Positions 11,364 through 22,929 of a stretch of DNA of 64,000 nucleotides are shown piece after piece. The stretch comes from Ceratotherium simum simum (Eukaryota > Chordata > Mammalia > Perissodactyla > Rhinocerotidae). The DNA lies in assembly GCF_000283155.1 (NCBI RefSeq), contig NW_004454170.1:13423458-13487457 (forward strand), written 5' to 3'. The notes beneath the pieces are model-generated. The model saw only the letters and a list, made by a program, of their open reading frames with translations. It searched no databases and was not told the origin of the DNA. Numbering within the stretch: the first letter of the stretch is position 1; every line of letters begins with the position of its first letter. A program made the position numbers and the translations under genes.

Positions 11364-14097
11364 TGATAAGCACATGGTCCTATGTGAGTATAGAGGAGAG
11401 GAACCTGATTTAGTTGGGATTAGAGGTAGGTTTGCAAGAAAGACAGGAGAAGGTTATACCTCAGCTAAATGTTAAAGGGTATTTTTATAAGCAGCGTGTA
11501 TGTTTTATAAAGGTGTTTTCCATCAGGCTTTCAGCATTGCAGAATCCATTCACATTGAATGAGAGTCCAAAAGTGTGTACATTTCCAGCATTTGCACGGG
11601 CCTTTGGTACGACAATGTATGAAAACAGAAATCTCTGGAACAGTTGTTATCAATCTCTTTAAAGGGATGTCCAATCTTGTTTTAAACTGATATTATACAT
11701 AGAAAAGAGATTTAAAAATTCTCCCATTGAAGTGAGTATTGGGGTCTAGGGCCAACCATTTAGCCTTGCCTGCTAAAATAATTCATGAGTCATCTTTGGT
11801 TATTTCAGGGATCTAAGGAAATCTATTTATCTAGATAGAACAGGGCAGAAAACTTTCCATGCCAAGGATTGAACTCAGCTCAATTGTAGACAGAGACTAA
11901 AATCTCTTTCCAAGGAACAGATCATTTCTTATGTCAGAAATGACCTTTTCATGGATGCTTAGCACATCTAGGACAGTATGGGCCTCATCTGGCCTGGGAT
12001 GTAGAGATGATTCAGAACAGAGAAACAAAAGAAGTACCAGAGGGAGAAAGAGCCATTCGCTGCCACTCGTGGGCCAAGGGTTTGGCCAATACCCTTTTCA
12101 CTGACTGGTTTTGCCCTAGAATACGTTCCTAGAAGAGTGAGTTTGAGTAAAGCTTGAGAGTAAAGCTTGAAATGAGAAAGACCTTTCAGATATGTTAGAA
12201 GTGGGAGTGGGAGTTCCAGTTGGGGGAAATGTGTACCCCAGATGATTGAGAATGATTGAAGAGTGTGAAGAAACAATGGATTGGGATGTAAACTATCCTA
12301 GAGGTCATATGTATGTAGATCTTCAAAAGGAGACATAGACTACTGAGTAAATAAACCATCAATTAGCAGAAACCCTCAAAATCCATACTGGGGATTTGTC
12401 ATATCAGTTCGCGGTATTGGCTATTTCTCTAGATTTTAGACCTTGGACATTTTACTGAGCATTCCTAGAATGTGTTTTCTTCTTCTCCTCTGGTTGTCTG
12501 GTTTTGCCCTGACCTTCACATTTTGTGTAAAGTCTGACTCCAAATGGCCTATGGATTCTGATGCCAAGTCTCCTTATAACCTTGAGTTATGTATTCATGT
12601 CCCTATTCTAATTTGATTACCAACTAGTTGCCTTGACCATCAGCTTTTCTGTAAATCTTATTCACTCCTCTACTTGGATCGCTCATATTTGTTGACTTCC
12701 AGTAGGCCTCATCTCTCCTCACTCCCAATTCACCCTTGAAGAGAAAGGATTGCTGATATGCATGGTCAAGTGCAAGGGTATTAATGGGCTTTGGTGCTAA
12801 GGAGGGGCACTTTTAATGGACTGAACAGAGAGTTAAAAGCTTGGGCTTCTATCTAGTGAGTTCTCTTTCTTTCTTTGAGCTTTCCCGCTTGAGGTTCACA
12901 ATCTCCCTTGAATTCTGCAGTCCATCTCCCATGCAACTATGGGAGGCACACCTTCCCTGGAAAGGCCTAGGAAAAAGAAGCCAAAAATATCTCTTAGTCT
13001 GATTTTGGTAAGGGCTTTGACCCTCCTCATCGTGTAAGCAGAAATTGTCCCAGTTCAAAAGAAGCCTGTATTGTGAATGGGGCAAAACATTCAGCTAATA
13101 ATAAAGAACACGCATTTGTCGTAACTTTGTATATCCCTTCATGTAAATCAATTGTGACTGAGTGACAAAGCTGGTTGAGGATCTTGACTACTGGCTTAAT
13201 ATCATGTCTACATCACTAGTAAATATTATTGCAGGTTCCAAGAAAGAGAGAGACAAATCCTAATAGAAAATGATTCTGCTACTGAGTGCACGCTGATGTG
13301 AAAGGAGGGAGAACAGACAAAGATGGAAGTAAGCTGATGCAGCTAGGATGTATCATGACCAGCATGAGGGTTGAAATGGTTGAAATGGGGAAGGAGGAGC
13401 TTATCCAGAAACTACTGTGAAGAACTTCAAAATTCCCAGGCTGTTCCTCTGAGAACAGAGAATTTGAAACAGAATCTTGGCAGAGTATGGTGATTGGGAA
13501 ACTACAATCATGCTGACCAGTTCCATGTTCTAGTGCTGCTCCAGCTTGGCAGTGAGCTTTCTGACTCAGTGGAGAGGTGATTACACACTGAAAACTTGGC
13601 CTCAGCTTGTCCCCTCCAAGGACCCCTGGAACGCTGCAGTTCTTCAGCAGACTGGTCATCAAGGGTCACTTGACATTTTGAAAATGTGTTTTAGATACGC
13701 GGGCAAGTCTGTTGATACATTTTTTCAGTGTCCCTACAGAGCTGGAATGACCCATGGCCAATGGGACATATCAGGCACTGCCTCCACACATGGAACTGCT
13801 TTATTTGGGAGCCCGGGCCAAAGCATGATGAGTTCGTCTCCATCCTGCTGTCTGACTCAGAGGTGGAGGAAACTGGAAACATCAGGACAATGTGGATTAC
13901 AAGCTTGAAAATCAGACACTCTGGGAGCCTGAAAACCAATAGGACGAGAACAAAGTAGCTCAGTGCACTAGGGCAGACTCCTAGCACCAGAAAATCATGT
14001 AGCAGCTAAGGACGTTGTCTATTGTTACCTGCAGAATGTCTGCAAAGAAAGCAAGCAATTGTACTATTGGGTCAAAGTGCATTGTTATTATTAGGGA
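11364..14097. other. Intergenic, no gene seen
   Basis: About 2.7 kb with no repeat I can name. Open stretches at 13270-13990 have no protein-like pattern and conflict with one another on both strands. Confidence 0.6.
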
Positions 14098-14834
14098 TAT
14101 TCTTTATTTTATTTTATTGAGGTCATATTGGCTTTTAACATTGTGTAAATTTCAGGTGTACATTATTATATTTCAGTTTCTGTATAGACTGCATTGTGTT
14201 CATCACCAATAGTCTAGCTTTTGTCCGTCACTATACATATGTGACCCTTTACCCGTTTCTCCCACCCACCCCCCTCTTCCCCTTTGGTAACCACCAATTG
14301 TTTTCCTTATCTATGTGTTTGTTTGTTTATCTTCCACATATGAGTGAAATCATACGGTATTTGCTGAGTCACATTCCATTGTATACAAATACCACATCTT
14401 CTTTATCCATTTGTCCATTGATGGGCACCTAGGTTGCTTCCACATCTCGGCTATTGTGAATAATGCTCTGATGAACATAGGGGTACACATATCTTTTTGA
14501 ATTATTGATTTCATGTTCTTTGGATAAATACCCAGTAATGCAATAGCTGGATCATGTGGTATTTCTATTTTTAATTTTTTAAGAAATCTCCATACTGCTT
14601 TACATAGTGGCTGCACCAGTTTGCATTCCCACCAGCAGTGTATGAGGATTCCCTTGTCTCCACATCCTCTCTGACACTTGTTATTTCTTGTCTTGTGAGG
14701 TGTGAGGTGATATCTCATTGTAGTTATTATTTGATTTCCCTAATAATTAGTGATGTTGAACATCTTTTCATGTGCCTGTGGCCATCTGTATATCTTCTTT
14801 GGAAAAATGTCTGTTCATTTAGGAACATTCTTAG
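14098..14834 (-). mobile_element. L1 ORF2 C-terminus and 3'UTR, minus strand
   Basis: An open stretch at 14718-14350 on the minus strand encodes the ORF2 C-terminus, recognisable from [25 protein letters not shown] and IKKMWYLYTMEC. The 3'UTR runs to about 14098 with the reverse TTTTATTGAGGTCATATTGG text. Upstream coding is truncated. Confidence 0.93.
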
Positions 14835-15294
14835 GGTGGCTAGAACACAGAGCTTCTCCTCGGGCTTGAGTCAAATAACACCCCTCCCCACAAAACACAC
14901 ACACATCCATCTATGGGCACATTATTATTCTGTGAAATCAAGTAAAAATGGGCATAAGTCTTGAAGAAAAAAACAAGTCTCAGCAGGAGAGGGAGATATG
15001 AGAATAAGGTCTTCGTTACCAATTTTTCATTGCAGATAGCGAGCAGGAAGTTTGTGTGTTGGTTGAATGAACGTAAAATTATGGGGTTTATTTTGCTTTT
15101 TTTAAGGCAGTTGCTGGAGTCAGTCTTTTTTCCCTTCCACATGTCTTCTTACTAGGATCCATCATCCCTGCTCCCATCAACACCAATGCTACCTTCTTAT
15201 CCTCACCCACCCAAAGCAACAAAAACAGGACCCAGAGCAAGCCCACTCTTCTACAGCTACTTCTTCAACTTGTAACTCATTTTATCTCTAGTGC

Positions 15295-15545
15295 CTAAAT
15301 AATTCCGGGCACAGAGTAAGAAATGACAACATGAGAATAATAGCTAACAAGAAGTACTGTGTTAAAGGCTTAATAGGAAATGTATCTTTTGATTCTAAAT
15401 AAGTAGAAGCAGGTATTATTAACACTCCCATTTTAAAGATGAGGACACTAAGGTTTAGAGAGATTAATTTGCCCAAGATTATGCTGTAGGAAGTGGAACT
15501 AGTTGTGAATTCAAGTCATCTGTCTCCAGAATCTACGCTTGCCAC
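15295..15545 (-). repeat. MIR SINE
   Basis: Reverse MIR core with ATTTTAAAGATGAGGACACT and TTGCCCAAGATTATGC, followed by an AACTAGTTGTGAATTCAAGT block. Confidence 0.75.
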
Positions 15546-15569
15546 CATTTTTCTATGATTCAGGAAAGT

Positions 15570-17090
15570 TTTTACTCCCCCAAATTGATCTGCAGATTCA
15601 ATATCATTTCTACCAAAATCTCACAGATTCTTTTGCAGAAATTGACAAGCTGATCCTAAAATTTATGTGGACATGAAGGGACTCAATATAGCCAAAATAA
15701 CCATGAAAAGGAAGAAAAAATAAGAAGACGCACATTTTTTGTTTACAAAACTTATTATAAAGCTACAGTACTTAATTTTTGCTAAGTTGATTTTTGACAA
15801 TGATGCCAAGGCAATTCAATGGAAAAGATTAGCCTTTTCAAAAATGGTGCTGGGAAAATTGGAGATCCATAGGCAGCAAGATGAATTTAAGCCTTTACCT
15901 TATATCATACACAAATATTAAATCAATGTATCATAAACCTAAATGTAAGAGCTAAAACTCTAAAGCTTTTAGAGGAAAACATAGGAAAAAATCATTGTGA
16001 CCTTAGGTTAGACAAATATTTCTTAGCTGCAACACCAAATGCATAATCCACTAAGAAAAAAATTGATAAATTGGACTTAATAAAAATTAAAAATTTTGCA
16101 CTTCAAAAGGCACTATTAAGAAAATAAAAAGATAAGCCACAGACTGGGAAAAATATTTGCAAATCAGATATCTGATAAAGAACTTGTGTTTAGAACATAT
16201 AAAGAGCTCTTACAACACAACAATAAAGAGACAGCCCAATTCAAAATGGGCAAAATATTTGACTGGACATCTTGCCAAAGAAAATATTTATTTGGCCAAT
16301 AAGTACATAAAAAAATGCTCAAAATTGTTAGTCAGTATGCACATTAAAATGAGATACCACTCCATCTCCACTAGAATAGGGAATAACAAGTGTTGGTGAG
16401 GATGTGGAGAAACTAGAATCTTCATATATTATTGATGACAACATAAATGGGGCAGCCTCTTTGAAAAGCAGTTTGGCAATTTCTTACAAATTTAAACATA
16501 AATTTAGTTAAGTCTTTGTGTGGACATCTCTTACCTAGATACCTAGGAGTAAAATTGCTAGGTCTTTGGGTATCCAAGGTATCTATGGAAGAGAAATGAA
16601 AATGTATATCCACACAAAGACTTACATGTGACTTTTCATAGCAGCATTATTCCGTAATAGGCACAATCTGGAAACTGAGGAATGGATAATAAAAGTGGTA
16701 TATTCCCACAATGGAATACTATTCAGCAAAAAAAAGGAATGAAATATTGACAATATGGAAGAATCTCAAGAACATTATGCTAAATTGAAATAGCTAGATG
16801 CAAAAGACCACATGTTTTACAATTCCATTTACATGAAATATCTAGAAAAGACAAATCTATAAAGATAGAGAGAGATTAGTGGTTGTCTAGGCTTGGAGGT
16901 AAAATCAAGGAATGACTGCACATGGATATGAGGGATCTTTTTGGAGTGATGGAAACATTCTAAAATTAGATTGTTGTGATAGTTGTACAACTCTGTAAAT
17001 TTACTAAACGTCATTGAATTTTACAGTTGAAATGGGTAAAATTTATGGTTTATCAATTATATATCTAAGAAAGCTGTTAAAAAGAAAAAA
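15570..17090 (+). mobile_element. L1 ORF2 end and 3'UTR, plus strand
   Basis: Degenerate L1 sequence covers the ORF2 3' end (for example GCTAAGTTGATTTTTGACAA, then AATGGAATACTATTCAGCAA) and a 3'UTR ending near GTATATCTAAGAAAGCTG-like text. Stops and indels break the frame. Confidence 0.85.
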
Positions 17091-18017
17091 GAAAGGAGAA
17101 ATAGTTTTCAAATGGGTAGATGAATAAATCTTCAGGCCTTTAACTTTTGCTTGCTTTTTTGGTTTATTTTTCATTTCTTGGTTTCACTTCTTTCTTTTTC
17201 TGGCCTAGAGTCCATCATCCATTTCTTGAGACATCACTCTCAGTAGAACCATCAGCTCCACTGCCCCAAGTTTCCTGCACTTTACTACTCAGCAAAACTT
17301 GGATTATGGACAGATTGAAACATCTACATTCTCCACTCCATTCCAGCTGCTGACAGACAGTTACGTACTCTTGTCGATAAATATTCAAGTTATCTGATCC
17401 TGAATATGCTCTTAGCAACGTTTGTCAATTTTAGCACAGATCTCTTATGGAGTCTTTTTCTGATTCTTCTCAGAGGCTATTCCACAACTTGACTCTTCTT
17501 CTCAAAACCCCAATTCCAACTTTCCACCTGTTTTAACATCTATTTCACAGAAAAAGCAGAAGCTATCTAGTGTGGACTCTCAACTTCTTGTCCTCATAAT
17601 GACAATGATATATTCATTTGTAACAACCATTGTCACCCCACACATCCCAACTTGAGCTTGACAGTGTCCCTCCTCTCTTCAAACCCTGTAAACCCTTAAC
17701 TCTGTATCAAAATATCTGTGTGCTTTTTTGTTTGTTTTTGCATGCAGACCATTAGGTACTGGCAGAATATGGAGAGAGTGACACAAATGAATGCATTGGA
17801 GCCAGAAATGTTTATGATTTTCAATATTAGCTGGACTTCTCTCACTACTAAGTAACCCTTCAAATTTACTCCATCTCCTATTTTCCACAAGAGCTGTCAT
17901 AAATATTTATCCCCATCGTTACCCCTAAACCCCTCAGTAGATGGCTTTATTTCTCTCACACCCTTGGAAACTTAACTACAGCCTCATCCATCCTTCATTT
18001 TTTCTGCCATTCATTCC

Positions 18018-18396
18018 TGTTATGGACTGAATTGTGTTTCCCCAAAATTTATATGTTGAAGCTCCAACACTCAATCTGACTGTTTTTGGAGAAAGGACAT
18101 TTAGAGAGGTAATTAAAGTAATTAAGGATTAGAGAGTGGATCTCTAATCCAATAGGACTGGTGCCTTTATGGGAGAGGAAGAACATCAGGGATGCATGCT
18201 CAGAGGACAGGCCATGTGAGGACACAGTGAGAAGGTGGCCATCTGCAAGCCAAGGAGACAGGCCTCAGAAGAAACCAAATTTAGCAACACCTTGGTCTTG
18301 GACTTCAGCCTCCCGGACTATGAGAAAATAAATTTCTGTTGTTTAAGCTACCCAGACTGTGCTATTTTGTTGTGGCAGTCTGCTCAGACTAAGACA
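18018..18396 (+). mobile_element. MaLR solo LTR (MST/MLT1-like)
   Basis: The LTR begins TGTTATGGACTGAATTGTGT and ends CAGACTAAGACA, with AGAAAATAAATTTCTGTTG near the 3' end. Flanks ATTCC (18013-18017) and ACTCC (18397-18401) match in four of five bases. Confidence 0.88.
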
Positions 18397-18401
18397 ACTC
18401 C

Positions 18402-19720
18402 TCTTGTTCATCTATAGTACCCTCTGCTATGCTTTGGATTCCAGTCTTTCCAGGTCTTCAAGGACTTTATCACATTTTCTCTTGTCTTTATCTTTAATCT
18501 CCCTATAGCTTTTGGCTCTTTCCCATATTAAAGACAAAACAACCTTGATCCAGTGTTTTCTTCTATTATCAGATAGCTTCTCTTTCTTTCACAGCTTTTG
18601 GAAAAAGGAATCCCCTCTAATTCTTCAGAGAACCCACTTCCCACTCTCTCAGCCCCTTAGGGCCAAGATTCCTTTTCTTTTTTTTGTAGTAGCAGAGCAT
18701 GGAGCTTGGCCAAAACATTACATTTCTTTGCTTCCCTTGCAGCTATTAAGTTCTGGCCCCACGAGATATAAGGGAAAACAATGTGTGAAGACTTCTGAGA
18801 AATTTTCTTAAAGAGAAGGAGTGTGTGTCCTTTTCCCCTTTTTCCTTCTTACTGTCTGAAATGTGGACTCTTATCTGCTTTCCCCAGGTAGATTTAGGAC
18901 TACGTTCCCCTATCTTTCCACTGCACTTGCACAGATTTTCATTATAATTATCATATTGAATTACAGTTTATTTTTATATATGAATTCTCACTGGACTACT
19001 AGTGTCTTTTCATTTTTGAATTCCTCATGTGGATCAGTGAGCCCAGCACATAGTAGACATTCAATATACACTTTCTGAATAAATAAATATATGAAAGATT
19101 TCTGTGGGCAGCTTTGAATTTAATAACAAACCTTGGGCTTCTTTTATCTAAATTTAGTCAGTCAGTCAACCAGTCATCCTTGTACCCAGTGTGTGGGGCA
19201 TATATTAGTTATAATGTCCTGTGCTAAGAGCAGTGCAGGATAAGAGAGGCATCAGATCCAGAGCTATTGCTGTATAGTAGACAAGGGGATGCATGGGCCA
19301 GGCACCCATAATACAAAGTACAAGGTGAGAAGTGACATATTATAGGTACAGAGAAAGACTGTGTGAGTTCAGAGGCAGAAGAGAGGTCTTTTGTTTAAAG
19401 GATCAGGGAAGACTGGTTGAGGATCTGGCATTAAACAGGACTTTGAAGGTGGGTGAAAACTGAGTATGTGGAGTTGAAAAGGAGAGCATTCCAATAGGTG
19501 AAAATAGAAGAAAAACTGAATTGTGGGAAGTGTGTGGTGCCATTACATGGAAAACAGGGCACATATAAGGATGTGCTCACACTGCAAAGGTAAATTGGGG
19601 TCCAGTTATAGGGAAACCCGGGTTCACCTCCAGTGAGGTGAGGAGCCACTGTAGATAATCTTTTGTGAGGGCAAGGATGTCTCAGGTCTTGAGAACTTCC
19701 AGATAAATAACCAATCAGTT
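18402..19720. other. Intergenic, no gene seen
   Basis: Positions 18430-18560 are pyrimidine-rich text of the old LINE 3'UTR kind. 19140-19620 may hold an eroded L2. No supported gene. Confidence 0.55.
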
Positions 19721-19738
19721 AAATTGTTAGTCTTTTTG

Positions 19739-19951
19739 GGCCGGCCCTGTGGCTTGGTGGTTAAGTGCGTGCGCTGCGATGCTGGTGGCCCGGGTTTGGA
19801 TCCCGGGTGTGCATCGAGGCACCACTTCTCCGTCCATCCTGAGGCCGAGTCCCACATACAGCAACTAGAAGGATGTGCAGCTATGACATACAACTATCTA
19901 CTGGGGCTTTGGGGGGAAAAAATAAAATAAATAAAATCTTTAAAAAAAAAA
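19739..19951 (+). mobile_element. ERE SINE with 18-bp perfect duplication
   Basis: The head is GGCCGGCCCTGTGGCTTGG, with the CAGCAACTAGAAGGATGTGC body and an A-rich tail. It lacks the two tail GCTAACAT blocks, so it is a short form. The 18-bp flank AAATTGTTAGTCTTTTTG occurs at 19721-19738 and 19952-19969 without mismatch. Confidence 0.94.
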
Positions 19952-20349
19952 AAATTGTTAGTCTTTTTGATTTTAGTTGACCTAATCATGATTTTAAAAC
20001 CTCAACTTTTCATACAGGAAAGGGGGAGTGCTATATTTTCTTAGTGGCATCAAGTAGCATTTTTGCTGATTCACGGGAGGAGGTCAGCTAGTATTCATGA
20101 ATTGTCGGGCCAGAACCCCAGACTGCTCGTAGCTGAATTCCAACTGATGATTTTCAAGGATGAACAATAACTGCAACTACAGGAATCTCCAGTGCTGAGG
20201 TCCCAGTTTAGTGCGAGACTTGAACATACTTTCGTCAAAGGAGCAACCCGAGGAGTTGTTACAGTTCATGTTCACACTGCAGTTATAATGCTTGGATCTA
20301 AGCAGATGTTTCTGAAGAGACTGAGAGGAATTTCCTTATTCAGAATATT

Positions 20350-20480
20350 GGCAAGTGATATGGCTTTGTAGTTAGGTGGGCCTGGGTCCAAATCCTAGCT
20401 CTGCATCTCCAACTAGTAATGAGACTCTCAACATATTATCTAATTTCTTCGAGCTTCAGCATCCTTCTCTATGAAACAGT
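20350..20480 (+). repeat. MIR SINE fragment
   Basis: MIR core text: CTGGGTCCAAATCCTAGCTC followed by GAGCTTCAGCATCCTTCTC. Confidence 0.7.
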
Positions 20481-20627
20481 GGCTTACAATTTCTGGTCAC
20501 GGTGTTATGCAGTGCTTCTCAAACTACCTGTGGTAAAGGATCACTTTTTTGTTTTTTGGCACTTTTTTTTTTTTAGTTTCAATCCATTGTAGATGATTAT
20601 TTTAAAAAATACAATAAAAATGAATTA

Positions 20628-21390
20628 CAGATGGTCTCCAACTTATGATGGTTTGATTCATGATTTTTCGACTTTATGATGGTGTGAAAGCAATGCACGT
20701 TCAGTAGAAACTGTACTTTGTTGTTTTTTTTTGTGAGGAAGATCAGCCCTGAGCTAACATCTGCCAATCCTCCTCTTTTTTTGCTGACGAAGACTGGCCC
20801 TGTGCTAACATCCATGCCCATCTTCCTCTACTTTATACAGGACCCTGCCACAGCATGGCTTGACAAGCGGTGCGTTGGTGCACACCTGGGATCCGAACCT
20901 GTGAACCCCGGGCCGCCATAGCGGAGCGCGTGCACTTAACTGCTACACCACCAGGCTGGCCCCAGAAACTGTGCTTTGAATTTTGAATTTTGATCTTTTC
21001 CTGGGCTAGTGATATGCGGTACAATGATCTCCGGTGATGCTGGCCATGGCAGCGAGCCACAGCTCTCAGTCAGCCACGTGATCACGAGGGTAAACATCTG
21101 ATGCATTTCCACCATTCTGTGTTCATACTACCATTCTGTTTTTCACTTTCAGTACAGTATTCAATAAATTATATGAGATAGTCAACACTTTATTATAAAA
21201 TATACTTTGTGTTAGATGATTCTGCCCAACTGCAGGCTAATCTAAGTGTTCTGAGCACGTTTAAGGTAGGCTAGGCCAAGCTGTGATGTTTGGTAGGTTA
21301 GGTGTATTACATTCATTTTCGACTTATGATATTTTCAACTTATGATAGGTTTATCAGGACGTAACCCCATCATAAGTAGAGGAAGATCTG
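20628..21390. mobile_element. Tigger-type DNA transposon split by an ERE
   Basis: The ends CAGATGGTCTCCAACTTATG and (reverse complement) CAGATCTTCCTCTACTTATG are inverted repeats. TA dinucleotides flank both sides, the Tc1/mariner-pogo duplication. The interior matches the Tigger/MER2-type text as I remember it (AGCACGTTTAAGGTAGGCTA). An ERE occupies 20721-20963. Confidence 0.85.
20721..20963 (-). mobile_element. ERE SINE inside the Tigger element
   Basis: A reverse ERE with poly-T start, GCTAACAT blocks and a GGCTGGCCCC head. The flanks AGAAACTGTACTTTG (20706-20720) and AGAAACTGTGCTTTG (20964-20978) form a 15-bp duplication with one mismatch. Confidence 0.93.
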
Positions 21391-21680
21391 TACTAGAAAC
21401 ATAAAATTAAAAAAATTTCATAAAATACAAGCTCCATTTTTTTTTGTGTGTTAGTGGATTCCATAAATACAAATCTGGTTGTAGGTCTAAAAGAAATGAA
21501 CGGTGATGGGGGTAGGTCTTGAGGAGGCTCAGAGTCTCTTGCAAGGGCTTCAGGAGAGGCCATTACAGCTTACTTAGATAAAGAAGACTAGCTACCTCAG
21601 ACAGAGAGGAAGGACTGCTTCTGTTGGCAAAGAAGACATCAGATTTAGGGTTCAAGGTTTCCAGCTTCATCAAAATCTGC

Positions 21681-22115
21681 TCATATGTCTCTATTCCAAG
21701 TTTTAGGAGGACACTTCTTTTCAATTAGTTCTCTAACTTTAACATAAGAGAACCTGCGAGATCGGGAATTAAATTTGTATTGTAATCCAGCCACTCTCAG
21801 AATTAGACCTTTGGTTTGGTTTTCAGAAAACTTAGCTCTGTAGTTACAGGCGATAAGGGTTTCTTTTGGGTTGTCATTCAACTTTCTATCCTTTTTGCAG
21901 AACTTCAGCTGGGAATTTAAAGCCCTGAACTCATTCTTTTCTTTCTCCACATTCTCCAGTGCACTTAGAAGCAAGCAAGCAACATACGCTCCATTCTCAC
22001 TAAAACGATTTGTGGGAGTAAATACTTGATTGTTCAAAGCCTCGCCTTCCATAGGTGCTTGATTAGACATGTCTATTGACAATAACGTAAGTGCAATTTT
22101 GGCACTGCAACCCAT
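21681..22115 (-). pseudogene. ERV-L-type gag relic, 144-codon open stretch
   Basis: An open stretch of 144 codons runs from ATG at 22115 to a stop at 21681. It has a Leu/Glu/Lys-rich helical segment (LLSALENVEKEKNEF) and ends with a basic region and a P-K-T-W-x-x-D motif. This composition and motif order resemble the N-terminal part of ERV-L family Gag, of which mouse Fv1 is a domesticated relative (inference from memory, no search). It reads past the first stop into a few in-frame-like residues, then degenerates. No pol or paired LTR was found. An unrelated pseudogene is possible. Confidence 0.5.
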
Positions 22116-22275
22116 GAACTATCAGTGTCCACTTTGCCTCTTGAGACAGTTTATTAATGCCATTAAATCTGACTAGATCATAGAACAAGTTAAAGATAAC
22201 TCAGAACCGATTCAGAGAATCCATTTAAAGCCTATTTCAGTCAGGTTCTATCACAGATATTTAACCACTAGGAAG

Positions 22276-22276
<1 letters not shown>

Positions 22277-22315
<39 letters not shown>
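22277..22315. repeat. TG dinucleotide microsatellite
   Basis: An uninterrupted TG run of about 19 units. Confidence 0.97.
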
Positions 22316-22317
<2 letters not shown>

Positions 22318-22339
22318 CACCTTATGCAATTTGAGGAGT

Positions 22340-22855
22340 GATTTAATATCACTATAAAGTCTCTATAAAGCATTGCCTCTGAGGTGGGAGTTTGATGTCA
22401 GCCAAGCAGGGAGTTGGGAAGGTGGATGCTCAGTGGGGGAAAGTAAGGACAAATGGAAATCCACAAATATGAGTTCGAACCCATGAGGACAGACTGGAAC
22501 ATGTGTTGGTCTCTGATCATCTTCACTTCTCCACTTCGATGATATGGGTCTTTTGCAGGAAAAGTTGGGGTTCTTTGTCACGGAGATAAACACATATCTG
22601 GCCCAGCGGTTGCAGAAGAAGAGCCATTGGGAAGTGGAATACCTGTTCCACACCAATGACTGTCCCACTCCAACAAGGGGGGCCAGCTGACAGTGACAAG
22701 GTCCATGTAGTGCAACAGCACCTGGTGTCCCTGAACTGACCTTCCCAGCATAAAAGCAATGTGGCTGCATCTTCACTTCTGCCTCCCAAGTCTTGTGTGA
22801 AATGTCTCTTGTGGCCCACACTTTGAACTGTGCAGAAAGAGGAAATGTAGTTTCA
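22340..22855 (-). repeat. Unclassified repeat, copy 2
   Basis: Read on the minus strand, this segment matches 4105-4620 on the plus strand, sharing TAAGCTG, then GTGTGGGYCACAAGAGACATT and a following similar body. It is therefore an interspersed repeat rather than a gene; the family is not recognised. Confidence 0.6.
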
Positions 22856-22929
22856 GCTTATCTAAGCTGACACAGGGGAGAAACCAGATCTTATAAGACC
22901 TTTAGGCTATGAAAGAAAAGAGGAATGGA

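Noticed and set aside
13279..13987. Open frames of 98-127 codons on both strands
   Set aside because: They overlap one another on opposite strands and show no protein family signature.
14350..14718. A 122-codon minus-strand frame
   Set aside because: It is the C-terminus of an L1 ORF2 relic, not a host gene.
19739..19951. tRNA-like promoter boxes in the ERE head
   Set aside because: They belong to the SINE internal promoter. No cloverleaf with a complete acceptor stem is present, and the same text recurs in other copies.
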